Assembly (NCBI GenBank): GCA_030267565.1
Contig: BRXU01000024.1
Coordinates: 124,001 to 188,000 of the forward strand
DNA length: 64,000 bases
Reading direction: 5' to 3'
DNA from: Pleodorina starrii
Taxonomy: Eukaryota > Chlorophyta > Chlorophyceae > Chlamydomonadales > Volvocaceae
The translations under genes were made by a program, and so were the position numbers. Shown here one piece after another: positions 45,404 to 57,600 of the stretch; position 1 is the first letter of the stretch, and the number at the start of each line of letters is the position of its first letter. The notes under the pieces are model-generated. The model saw only the letters and a program-made list of their open reading frames with translations. It did no database searches and was not told the origin of the DNA.

Positions 45404-47810
45404 CTATTGTGGGCGCCTCTTTTGTGTGCCGGGTATGCCTAGGTGGTGGCTCGATTGCCAAGGCGCATTATCCCATGGTGTTGCACCATCCCATGGTGCG
45501 CTCTGAGGGTTCTCCCTTAACCTCGTCAGGCTCACCTCGATCGCATCCAGATCGCCGAGGAGAGCGCGCATGACGTCGTCGCCCTCATTGCTCCGTATGC
45601 TCCAGTCGATGCCCGTCCGGTCCAGGAGTGTCGCCAGCGAGTCGCTCTCGAGCTGTACTTCCGGTGCTGCCACCGGCGACAGGTCCCGCAGGTCCCGCTC
45701 ATCGGCCGGTTTGGACACCGACTTGGTGGCAAATGCGAGCGACCGTACGGCATCCTTGCGGCGTCCTTGGCGCTCAGGAACTCGCTCAGCATGAGGCTCC
45801 TGGCGGGGAGCCCGAAGATCGCGCTGAGGCAGGCCGCGAGGAGCCCCCGCGGGTGGCTGAGGCTCGGCTCGGTGGATACGTGGATGGGGGCATGCCGTGA
45901 ACGAGGTCGTGCACGTCGTCACCCAGCTGTTGGGCGGTAGGCTGATGTACAGGCTCCTGTCGTTGGCCTGCAGGTCCGGATCGAGGTCCAGCTCTCCGTT
46001 ACCGTATACGGTAGGTGAGGCCTAGGCTCAGGAAGCCTGCCGAGAGCCTGCTGCTGGCCGCGATGGCGATAGTGCCCTTCGCGAGGTAGGATGCGAGAGT
46101 TACAATGAGGGACCACTAGGGTCCTGCGCTTGCGCATTCTGAGTCAACTCAGAACCTCACGGGCCTGCCGACTGCAGACCAGCACCCTCCCTCGTGTCCG
46201 CTCATCTTCGAGGTAGTACAGTACTTCATGTCTTCGGGCTGCGCGAGGGTGCTGGTGTCGCAGGTGTCTGGCGGAAAGTTGAGCAGCGGGACCAGGGTGC
46301 CGATGAGAATGTACTCGTCCAGGGCCTCGCCCGTGAGCTGCATGAAGGGCCCGACTCGTCCCCGCGTGGACATGACGTACGGGTGTGTCGGGGTGTTCTC
46401 TGCGGACGAGGGGGTCCGGTGGTGGCATTGTTGTGTGAGGTCAGGAGGGTGTGGCCCGGGGGTCGTGTCGGATGTTTTTGAGGGGGGCGTTTGGTTTTTG
46501 GCGTGTGGCGCGTGTGGCGCGTGTGCGTTCTCTGTTGGGTTGGGGATGCAGGCGCGTGTTGATGCGTTTTTCCATCGGTGGTTTCCTGTGCCTGTAACCA
46601 TCAGTCTCAGATGCCCTGTTTCGGTTACGCCCATAAAGAGTGCGAGGATCCTGGGATTGTACCGTCTGATTGTGGCGTATGCCCTTTCCTTTAGCCCCCA
46701 TGGGTAGCCCCTGTCCATCTGGTAGCGATTCACCTGCTTCGATCGCCTGAATGGCGGCTATATATGGGGGGCTGGATTCCTTGCTCGGCCGCCTTGCTGA
46801 GCATCTTGACGACGACAGCGCGGAGCGAGTCCTGGCATTTCTGCCACGCTGCCTCCACCGCTGCCCGGATCTCCCCGAGGGTGCTGTACTGCTGTTGCGG
46901 CTGAGCCCCTCCTGTAGGATGATCGCGTGTTGGTCGTACGCCGCCGTCACACGGAGCCCGCTCAGCAGGGGGACGTGGCCAGGTCCCAGATCTTGACGCT
47001 GCCGGCCGTTGGTGGCCCCTGGAAGACCAGGCAGGCCGACGTGGCGGCCATGTTCCTGATCATGGGGCTTGCGTAGGTAATGATGTTGGCTTGGGGCCAC
47101 AGGATTTCCGGTACCTTCATTTCGGCCAGTTGCTCCTGCAGCTCACGGGAGAGCGTCCGCGGGCTGCGCACCGAGAAGTCCAGGAGGCATGCGACCGACC
47201 TCGACAGCGCCGTCGTCAGAGCGCTCTTGGTTGCCGTTACGTCGAGTCCTGTGGATCCGGCGGGGGCGTGCAGCAGGCGCCCGTTGTGGGTTGGGGGAGT
47301 CGTGGGTTTTGCAGCCGTGGGAGTCTCGTAGTGGATGGGGGGGGGGGGGTTGGCTGGGGAGTGTACAGTGTACCTTGCTCGTGTGCAGTATGGCTTTAAC
47401 GTGGAGGCCCCACACGCGAAGTCGTGGTGCCTGCTTGAGAGGGGGGGGGGCTCTCCGTAATACAGCTCGGCGATTGTTCGTGCTCCCCAGCTTTGTGGCC
47501 ATCCTCTGGATTCTTTCTTTGATTTCTGCCATACTCTCAGGTGAATCTGCGCATCGTTTCTATGCGTTTCTATGCGCTGGGTTCGGCCTTTACTGTCCTG
47601 CGTCTTACCGCATGCGTCACGGCGTTTGCTTTCGTGGTCCGTTCGGGCAAACGATAGGCGACGTCTATTCATCGGCATGTCGCCTTTGACTTGCGCTTGT
47701 ACGGGCCCTCGCAGGCTCACAGCGCAAAGTCTCCTGCACTGGCGTCCGGACAGCGCTTTTACATTTTCCATGTAAGACTCCCACCGCCCACATGCGTACT
47801 GCTGGCCCAC
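45404..47810 (-). mobile_element. Decayed coding DNA of an unrecognised repeated element
   Basis: Minus-strand, frame-shifting but protein-like segments: MAEIKERIQRMATKLGSTNN, ALSRSVACLLDFSVRSP with LQEQLAEMKVPEILWPQANI, AVEAAWQKCQDSLRAVVVKM, QLTGEALDEYILIGTLVPLL, ANDRSLYISLPPNSW, LATLLDRTGIDWSIRSNEGD. I do not recognise the family. About 120 bp (46086-46208), covering the end of one frame (GGCWSAVGRPVRF, stop at 46149) and its 3' flank, recur at 53256-53371, so this is repetitive DNA. It may be a retroelement or DNA-virus-like element; nothing seen decides this. Confidence 0.45.
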
Positions 47811-48066
47811 ATATTGAGCTCACAACTCCTCAGGTGCTTAACCCTTCATTGGTCTGAGGACCAATTCCGGGTATGACTCCGTTTCGCCTCGCCTACCCTC
47901 GCTTCCGACTCGCATACTTCCGCCCTTGCCTTTCTTTGTATTTAACCCTGTTATCAGCGTGCTTCGATGCCGCTGACATTGCGACTGTACCGCCCCGTTA
48001 CCGGCCACGTGTGCACTGCGGGATAACATAATGCGATGACAGATGGAGAGCTGAGATTACAGCTCC

Positions 48067-48555
48067 TTATGGCTGTTCGGAAAACAAACTTCCTTTATTT
48101 CGGGGTTGATCAGGCTAATTTGCCTGCGCAATACCGCCCTGAAAATGCCCGCTAAATCGTACGTTAAGCGCTTAGTAACCGCTCTGTTAAGCGCTTTGCA
48201 CGCCCACTCCTTACCCCAGGCAGCATCCCCGCATACTAGATGCATAACACGCATATGCTACATGCGGTTTGCTACCCAACAACGTTTTCCGGCTGGCCAC
48301 CTGTGCTGGTCAACCCTGTTGAAGATGGCGTAGTAAAGTCCGCGCTTTTTGCATCTGGTCGACCTTATCGCAATCTTTCACATACCCTAACGCCTCGGAA
48401 CTATAGATATTACCCGTGTATAGATTTATACACGTGAAGTAGGCGATGAGCGAAAATATTGGTACGAAATGCGCTTTCAACCCAAAGCACTTTTCTGTGG
48501 CAATTCAGCCGAATCGGCCCGGAAAAAGGGAAGTTTGTTTTTCGAACCGCCATAA
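48067..48555 (+). mobile_element. MITE-like element with 27-bp inverted ends
   Basis: The left end (TTATGGCTGTTCGGAAAACA and on, 48067-48093) and the inverted right end (48529-48555) agree at 25 of 27 positions. There is no coding content. The same end sequence stands alone at 60366-60392, and an inner stretch (ATGCGGTTTGCTA, CCGGC) is shared with 60190-60230. It lies in the promoter region about 100 bp upstream of the SGNH hydrolase start codon. No clear target duplication is seen. Confidence 0.65.
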
Positions 48556-48655
48556 ATACAACAATGAAACATAAGGTCATTGTACTGTAGACCATAGGTA
48601 TTTAGGAGCCCAGGACGCCAGGAGCTATCAGAATTCAAAATAACACCCGGACAAC

Positions 48656-51600
48656 ATGGCGGCCATTTCCTTTGCCTTGTACGCAAACATCCTACTCAAC
48701 ATCGCTGTCTTCTGTAGCGCTGATAAACGCCTGCTAATAGATTCCACGGACATCCACTATCCAGCTGGCTTTCGCGGAGGTATTCAAGTAAATGCTTCCA
48801 GACTATGGAGCAGGCAAATAAGGGGGCTTGATGCCGAGGCCTCGGCTAAACTGAGGCCGTTACTGAACTACAGCTTTCTGCTCCCTGAACAAAGTCTTAA
48901 GGCTGGCTTGACTTACACTGGAGGCATGATGCCCGCTGGTCCCAAAGTCCACTTCACTCGCTCGTCCATCGGGCCCCCGTACGCCCGCCCAGTGGAGCTT
49001 ACTGTAGACTGCACGGTTTGTTATTCTAAACATGTCTTTCTAATCAGGTCGCGATACGGAAATCAAATAAGACTCGCGCGCACACGGAAATGTTTTTTTA
49101 CTGGCCTAGCTTCAGGTGTACGCTTTATCACTGAGCATCGCTGTTAGTCTATTTTTGTATATTTACTATTATCCACGGAATGCATAAGGGCAAGCGGGTC
49201 GCTCAACTTAAGCCAGGCACGCCGCAACCTTGTAAAGTATCGTTATCAGCCGTCAAGCGATGTCCAGCGTGTTGATGACGCCAATGGCATGGAGAAGGAA
49301 TTATATGCATGCGGTGGCAGCGGCAGCCAGGCGGACGGAGCAGGTGATGGCCTCCAGCTCCACCTCTCGGATGAGAAATACGATTCTCTGGGATATGACT
49401 CGCCCCGCCCTGCCCCTGCCCCGCCCCGCCCCGCCCCGCTGCGCCCTGCCCCACCCCGCCTTGCCCCGCCCCGTCCCGCCTTGTCCCGCCCCGCCCCACC
49501 CCGGCCCCGGCCTCGCCCCGTCCCATCCCGTCCCGTCCCACCCCGCCCCGCCCCGCCCCGTCCCTTCCCTCCCCGTCCCTTCCCTCCCTGTCCTTCCCTG
49601 TCTTGCCCGCCCCACCCCTGTGTACCCCTCCCTGTCGCTACCCGCCCTTCCCTGCCCCTACCGCCCCTCCCTGCCCCGCCCGTCGCCGCCCCTGCACCAC
49701 CCCGGCCCCGCCCCACCCTGCCCCACCCCGCCCCAACACACCCTACCCCGTCCCTCCCCGCCCCTCCCGCTCCTGCCCTCCCCGGCCCTCCCCGGCCCGC
49801 AACAACCCGCCCCAACCCGCCCTGCCCCGCCCCTCCCCGCCCCGGCCCCACCCCGGCCCCGCCCCACCCTGCCCCACCCCGCCCCAACACGCCCTACCCC
49901 GTCCCTCCCCGCCCCTCCCGCTCCTGCCCTCCCCGGCCCGCAACGGCCCGCAACAACCCGCCCCAACCCGCCCTGCCCCTCCCCTCCCCGCCCCGTCCCT
50001 CCCCGCCCCGCCCTGCCCTGCCCCGGCCCCGCCCCAACCCGCCCTGCCCCGTCCGTACCCGTCTCTACCCGCCCTTCCCTGCTCCTACCCGCCCCTACCC
50101 GCTCCACCTCTGCCCATCCCTCTCCGGCCCGCCCCGCTCCACCCCACCCTGCCCCGGCCCCACCCTGCCCCGCCCCGCCCCGCCCCACCCCGTCCGTACC
50201 CGCCTCGCCTCGCCCTGCCCCGGCCCGCCCCGCCCCGCCCCACCCTACCCCATGATGCTCTACAAATTTGAGGGAGATCGGCGCACATCCGTGTAACCGG
50301 ATGTGTCCGTTGATTGAGGGCTGAAACCGGGGGCCCGCCAGGCTGATGCTGACAATTCTGAAGTCGCGCGTTCTCGCTGCGTTTTTGCCTATGGGCTAGT
50401 TTATGTGTTTCCACGGTGCCCTCCAAATTTTGGGGCGATCGGCGGAGGTCGGTTTGACAGGGTGTGCGTTTGGCAGGCCTCTCGGGCAGGGGTTAGAGGG
50501 CCCGCCGGGCTGATACCTACAAAATCCGAAGTCGCGCGTTTTCGCTGCTTTTTTGCCTATGGGCTACTTTTCACTTTTTCATTGTCCTTTCTGAATTGTA
50601 GGGCGATCGGCGGAAGTCGGTCTGACCGGTTGTGTGCAGAGATGGACAGCCCGGCATGCTCCCCGCCCATAGTCCGCATAGGGCCATGCAGTTATACCGC
50701 AGCAACCTGCCGTGCGCCGCAATACCCTACAATCTGAGGCGCCTCACACTGCCCTGTCTTGTTCTACCCTCATCCTGTCATGTCGTGTCCAGCCCCATCT
50801 CTAATTCCTGCCCCCAACCCCCGACATGCTGCACCCGCACCCTTCCCCCAAGCCCACACCCTTCCCCCGTGCCGCCCTGCAGGCCGTCATGTCGTGTCCA
50901 GCCCCATCTCTAATTCCTGCCCCCAACCCCCGACATGCTGCACCCGCACCCGCACCCTTCCCCCAAGCCCACACCTTCCCCCCATGTCACCCTGCAGGCT
51001 GTCATGTCGTGTCCAGCCCATCTCTAATTCCTGCCCCCTACACCAGACATGCTGCACCCGCACCCTTCCCCCAAGCCCACACCCTCCCCTCGTGCCGCCC
51101 CGCAGGCCGTCATGTCGTGTCCAGCCCCATCTCCAATTCCTGCCCCCTACACCAGACACGACAACTGACTGCAAGGACCTTAAGGACCGTGCAGAGAAAG
51201 ACAATTAACCTACAGAATCCTAGTTTCGAACGACCACAAAGTCCTCTCGTTTATGCTATAACCATGGAACAAATGCTTAAACTGTCGGAATGAGGATAGC
51301 GGCTTCGTTGCCTATGACGTTGTCTTTGCTGTAAACTACGATAGCCAATAGGATTCTTGCATATCCAAATCCATCGACACCCATGACGCCAAACTAAAGG
51401 CATTTAACGAGATACATACCGCAATGTCATTATGCACCAACACACTGCTATATATGCCATCATGCCCTACACGTGATACTCACCCGATCTTGCCCTGTCG
51501 CCCCGATTGTGTCTCCGTTCTAGTACAAAAGTGGTATAGAAATGCTAGGCAATCTCTTAATGTCAAGTATTGAAAGAATGGAGCTTCGCCTGCACTTCCC

Positions 51601-54600
51601 GCCCTGTGAAATGCAAAGCAAGTCGAACTGTGGCGCACATTACATGCGCTCTTCCGCCTTCGTAAATACATGATCTGGCTATCATTCGATTTACAAAAGG
51701 ATCATAAACAAGGGAGTACTGCAAGGCGGGCGTAGGGGGGCCCGATGGACGAGATGGACGAGCGAGTGAAGTGGACTTTGGGACCAGCGGGCATCATGCA
51801 CACTGGAGCGGCCAGGCGGTTGCGCAAATTTGTACATAACTTGCTTGCTGGACAGAATCAGCTAAGCATCGGTGTCGTGGGTGGCAGGTGCGTGCTCTGG
51901 GAAGCAAGGGCAACTGGCTCGCCTTGCTCCTAATGACGTTTGTACTCTTCAATCAGCGGGGGATCCTTTTTGGGCGGGGCCCCAGCGCGAAGCGCCCGGG
52001 GGGGCCCCGCCCTGTAGGATTGCCCATGTCCGTGTGGCCTGTGAACTGTGGACTGTGGACTGTGGTGTCCTAACCAAAGTGCAGAATCTCGGCCAACGGA
52101 AAGGCTTCATAAGTAAAAGATTACATTCTTTATTGCACGGTAAATTTATTATAGGAACCCAACATCGCATGAGTAAAAACCAGTTTGGCAGTCTCCATGG
52201 ACCGAGGCCGAGGTCAAACCAACACCTCTCGGCCTATAATTAATTCCAGAAGATTCATCGTTCCTTAAAGTGGATTCTGACATGACGGCGTGAAATGAAT
52301 CTTCGTTTCGGCGACCAACTAAGTTTGAATTGCGAACATTCTTCCCGCGACCACACCACAGCAGCTCTGCTAGCCGGTCCGACCGACTTGACGCACACTT
52401 ATATTACAAAGGTTGCAAGGAGCAAATCATGAGGGGCAAACTGCTGGTTGTTAGACGCCAAGCCGCAAATGCACGCATGATGCAGCGGTCTTCTGCGGGC
52501 CGCCCAACAAGTCCAGTCGGCAACCTAGGGGATCCCTGTCCTAATGTTGAAGCATTCAAGCCTCCCCTACGGCGAATACCTCAGTAGCGAAGCCTGTGCA
52601 CTCTCGTCGGCAACTGCACGTCGTCGCAATCAACCCTCGCAAACAGTTCCGCTGCCGTATTTCGGTCGATGCGCACATGCGCTCATGCACCCGGCGGGAT
52701 GACACGCTTCGCGCGGCGCCGGCAGGCCTTGCTAACAACTCGGCTAGCAGGCATTTCGGGAAAAAGCTCTGGCTGTCTATCAGCAGGAATGTCGACACTC
52801 TCACACTTCACGCCCTCGCCGCCCTAGCACTCAACTTAACCCGTACGGATTTAGTGGGGCCCCGCCCTTTTTCCGGCTTCAAGGAAGCCGACACCAACCC
52901 CTTGTCCAATGAGCGGCGGTGAATTGGTTAGTGGCCTGGTCTAAATGTTCTATTAAACATTAGACCCATAGAGTCGAGTTGGGACGAAGTGGCAAGCAAG
53001 TCCAGTCCGCCTGTGCCTGTTATCCAGCTCTTCTGCAATTATTTAAATTACATTCACTCAACATATCCTGCAGTATCAGTTACGGTATAGGTGCATCGCG
53101 AATTGGACAGACTGACTGGTTCAGTCTGGTTCGCCTGCTAACAGGTGGCTGCCGGCGTCGGAACTAGTTTACGGTCATGCAAAGACCTACATAATCTAGC
53201 ACTAACGAACCGCCGGTGGGTCCCATGGGACCAACCCTCCCTCAATTGATGAGCGGACACGAGGGAGGGTGCTGGTCTGCGCGGCAGTCGGCAGGCCCCT
53301 GAGGTTCTGAGTTGACTCAGAATGCGCCAGCGCAGGACCCTAGTGGTCCCTCATTGTAACTCTCGCATCCTACATAATCTGCCAGGTTGATATACCAATA
53401 ACGAAACAAGGCCACATGGCTGCTGTTGCTGCTTCCTTGCCTGCAGACCTCGATCACGAAGGCGCCCATCAAGTATCGGAACGGATGTAAACCCGCGACA
53501 CCCTCATCCTATATGATCTACTGCCTGGATAATGCTGTCGACCCCGATGTGGACTTGGTCTTTGTCGAGTAGGTTCAATAATGAAGCTAAGAAAGTGTCT
53601 ACACTTTAATTAGGGTCGGTGGGTTGACGACATCCGTAGAATCTACCGTGTTGTTTTTGGGCGGGGCCCCAGCGTGAAGCGCCCAGGGGGGACCCGCCCT
53701 GTAGGATTGCCCATGTTGGTGCGTGTGCGCGTGTACGCGTGCGGACGTCCGTAGGCGTAGCGCCTCTAGCGTAGCTACAGAAGTGGAGGCCTTACCTCGA
53801 TGAAATGGTAGCCGTAGCGCATCTAGCGTAGCTAGCTAGAGAAGCGAAGGACTTATCCCCATCAAAATATAGTCCGATGTGCTCCCTTTTTTACGCCGTA
53901 GCGTCGCCGCCGTAGCGCCTCTAGCTTTGCTAGGGAAGCGGAGGCCTTACCCCCACTGAAATGTCCGTAGTCTGTCGTTGTGCTCCCTTTTTTGGGCGGG
54001 GCCCCAGCGCGAAGCGCCCAGGGGGGGGCCCGCCCTGTAGGATTGCCCATGTTCCGTGCCTGCCTGCCTACCTGCCTATGTCTGATGTCGGTAATAATGT
54101 GATATAATATCTCGGCCAGCGGAAACGCGATATAAGTAACATATTACATTCTTTATTGCATGGTATCTTTGTTATAGGCTACAAAAATCGTATGAGTACA
54201 AACCAGTTCTGCAGTCTCCATGGACCGAAGCGGAGGTCAAAACAACACCTCTCGGCCTGTAATTCATTCCAAAAGGTATTCTCAAAATGGAATCCAGAAA
54301 TGACGGCGTGAAATGAGTCTTCGTTTCGGCACCCAACTATATTTGCATAGCGAACATTGTTCTTCTCGCGACCACACCGCAGATCTGGTAGCCGGTCCAA
54401 CCGCCTTCACGCATATTACATTACAAAAAAGGTTGCAAGGGACAAACTATGAGGGGCAAACTGGTTCATGGACGCCAAGCCGCAAATGCACGCACGATGC
54501 TGTCTTCTGCGGGCCGCCCAACAAGTCCAGTCGGCAACCTAGGGGACTTTTACATTCCCTGTCCTAATGATCAAAGTTGCCAGGCCTCTATGGCGAATAG

Positions 54601-57600
54601 GGAAGCCTCGGTAGTGAAGCCTTGCACTCTCGTCGGCAAGTGCACGTCGTCGCGACCCTCGCAAACAGTTCCGCTGTCCTTCTATTTGCAACTGAAGTCA
54701 GCCTGAGATGTGAATGATACACTCCATGTCTACTGTCAAGTAACTTAAGCCAATGCGCTGGCCGGAAGAGTTGCACAGTGCCGAGATGGAGCGCGATGCT
54801 ATACATGGGGCGGATTGCTGAAGCCGCAGGCATATCAAATATAAAGCTCTGGCTGTCTATCAGCAGGACTGTCGACACTCTCACACTTGACGCCCTCGCC
54901 GCCCTAGCACTCAACTTAATCCGTACGCACGGATTGAACGGGGCCCCGCCCTTTTTCCGGCTTCAAGGAAGCCGACACCAACCCCTTGTTTCTACAATTG
55001 TCAACACGTTCTACTGCGGGTTTATGCACAACGAATGCGGTGCATACGAGCGCGCATGCTTTTGGCGCACTTATGTTCAACCGATCTGAAGTATGTTCTG
55101 CACGCGCAGGTACAGCCTGAATGATGGATTTGAAGATCGGGTCGTTGATAACGGAATCTTGATGTCGTTCGAGCAACTCATACGACGCATTCTTCAACTC
55201 CCGAAGCAGCCCGCCGTTGTTCTGGTTCAAGTACCACACGTCTGGTCAGATCACGTGACCCCTTTTTTTACACCTCGTAAGTAATGTCTCTTTACCTTTA
55301 TGCAGTGTACAGAATGCCGGCTAGTGACGGTCACGGTAGGATTTCTTTAAGGGTGTTTGTATGGATAGCGGTATCAATTTGGATTATTCCGTGGCAGGGC
55401 CAATCCAAGTTCGTCGCTTCGTGTGCCGTCGGTCAGGACTGGGAAATGGTTTTAGGATTAATTAATTACAGAGGAGCTGGATAACAGCTACATAGTGCGA
55501 CCGCACGACTCTGTGGGTCTAATGTTCAATAGAACGTCTAGACCAGGCCCTACCAGGCCACTAACCAATTCACCGGCGAAATCGCCTCATTGGAAAGGGA
55601 TCCCACGCTGGGAAATGAATGTCTTCGACTACGTGTGCCAATTCCGATTCCCTGGACCGAATCGGTACCCATGCTAGCGAACGAGGAGGCAAAAGGGAAT
55701 CGGAGGCAAGGCAAAACCTCCGTTCCCCGCCGCTCTGGGACCGGCCTAAAGAGGAAAGCACACGTATCCTGCACCTACCCACGCACGTACGAAAGGAACA
55801 AAAATACAGCGGAGTTTCACACGATGTTGCGCAAATAACAACCAACCAGACCAAACCTTAGCCTACTTGTTCTGTTCAACATATCATTCATTATGTGTTT
55901 CCGGCAATGAACAGCAGATAATTTGTCCGGATCCATTCCGTGAAAGGAACGGATGGTTTGACGGAACCATATCCCAACCCCGCAAAGGAATATCCTGCTG
56001 CGCCGCGAAGGCAGTCAATCGTCCCCAAAAATCCGCCACCACCGTTGCGCTTATCTTGTTCAGGGTCGGAGGTGTAAGGGTATCTCCACTGCCCTCCCTA
56101 TACAGCAACCGCCTTTCCACGCCAAGCGCGCTTGTCGCTGCCAGGCACACAACCTCCCAAACATACATATGTACCGTCAAAGGTGGAATGGCTAGCCAAA
56201 TGCTCTTTCTATCCATTGTCGTTCCAAAATAATCTAGTTCCGGGGTCACCTTGGTTAATCCATCCCAAATGGTTGCGCTCTTCCACTGCCCATGGGCAAC
56301 GCTCTGCTGCTGCTGTCATATTGCTGCGCCTTTAATTTTTCGCTTATCACATCCTTCGCCGCCTTCTGGCCCTATCTCCCATGAAACCCAATTGCTCATT
56401 TGCGACGTCTCACAGGGAAGACTTGGAAGGTGCGGTCCATTCCATATCGATGTACCGTCCTGCTAGCGTGTATGGAACGCACACTGTGTGCTGAAGGTGC
56501 ATTGGATTCGTTGGCATTTAGGGTTTAGAATTTCTGCCAGTGGTTGCGAGTTTGTTTCTGCTTGCACAAGGTTTCCGATGAAGTTTAGCATAATCATATA
56601 TGTTATATGTACGGCCGACTGCATGCAGGCGCCCTGGTAGCATACTACGACGTCTCCTCCGTATCTATGAGGACCTCCATGCACCTTTTAAATCGGCACA
56701 AGCCCACGGACGGCTTCCTCTGGCATCAGACGTATTTCGGCCATCACCCAATGGATCCGGGGCACAAGGCAATGTCGGACCTGGCGGTACACCTGATTCA
56801 GGAGGTCGCAATCGGGCTAATCACCACACCGGTATCCCAGGAGGAGCGGGAGTGGCGCAACCTGCAGATCCCCGAGCCCATGTACAAAGGTGGTCAGCCA
56901 GTAAACACATACGTGTTGATGGGTTGGTGGATGGTAACTTCAGGGCATGTTCGTTATTAGCGCTGACGACGGCGTCGTCTCGTCCAAATGTTTTACAGCT
57001 TTATCCACATTCACGTTATTATGTAAATGTTCGTTGGCTCTTGTCACATGATGTTGTGACTAAAAATATCATCTTCCTCTCTGCATGTATGCTTAACTGC
57101 CTCGCTCACATTCAACTTTGCACGCAGGCAACTTCGAACCAAATGTCACATCCTGTTTAACCGAGCTTACGTTCGCTGGCATGGCAGTGGCCAACCAGGG
57201 CTGGCAGTGGATCGATGAGGGCACCGTGAAAAAGCCAAAATGGGGCTACGTGGCAACTACGCCGGGGAGCACGCTGGTATTGCGGCTGGGCACCCCAAAT
57301 AGCGTCAGCGCTGCTTCTCTTGCAGCGGACAAGCTTCCAAATTCGACCTTCCCAGTTCTACTGCATTACTTGGCGTCATATGCATCCATGGGACAAATGA
57401 GCGCCTCATGCCTGGGCGGTTGCAAGTGCAACCTTACAAAGATCGATGGATTCGTCAAGGCGCATGTGTCGGTCACATCGATGGCCGGTTGGGACGTGCG
57501 CTGGGCACAACGAGACCAGCCCTGCGACATACAGCTCATCGTGCTAAATGAAACGCGCAGTGATGGGCACAAGGTGAAGGTGGGTTTGTTCAGGCCCCTG

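Larger units (their letters stand above)
48924..51799. mobile_element. Non-autonomous Mutator-like element (MULE), 2876 bp, with TIRs and 9-bp TSD
   Basis: The left inverted repeat is 48924-48989 and the right is 51725-51799. They match over 66 bases with one mismatch plus a 9-bp extra copy of TCGTCCATC in the right arm. Both start GCATGATGCCCGCTGGTCCC from the outside. The target duplication ACACTGGAG is at 48915-48923 and 51800-51808. Long TIRs with a 9-bp duplication are the hallmark of Mutator-type transposition. No transposase is present. The interior is filler: a GC-rich minisatellite (49388-50262), a duplicated block (50330-50650) and about 110-bp tandem units (50770-51160). Related copies without these TIRs lie at 58005-59935 and 22866-23190. 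Confidence 0.92.

Noticed and set aside
49246..50296. Long Pro- and Gly-rich frames on both strands
   Set aside because: They come from the C-rich minisatellite inside the MULE; all six frames are long because stops are absent from such sequence.
50770..51160. Regularly spaced repeats resembling a CRISPR array
   Set aside because: The whole unit of about 110 bp repeats with no unique spacers, there are no cas genes, and the context is an algal transposon.
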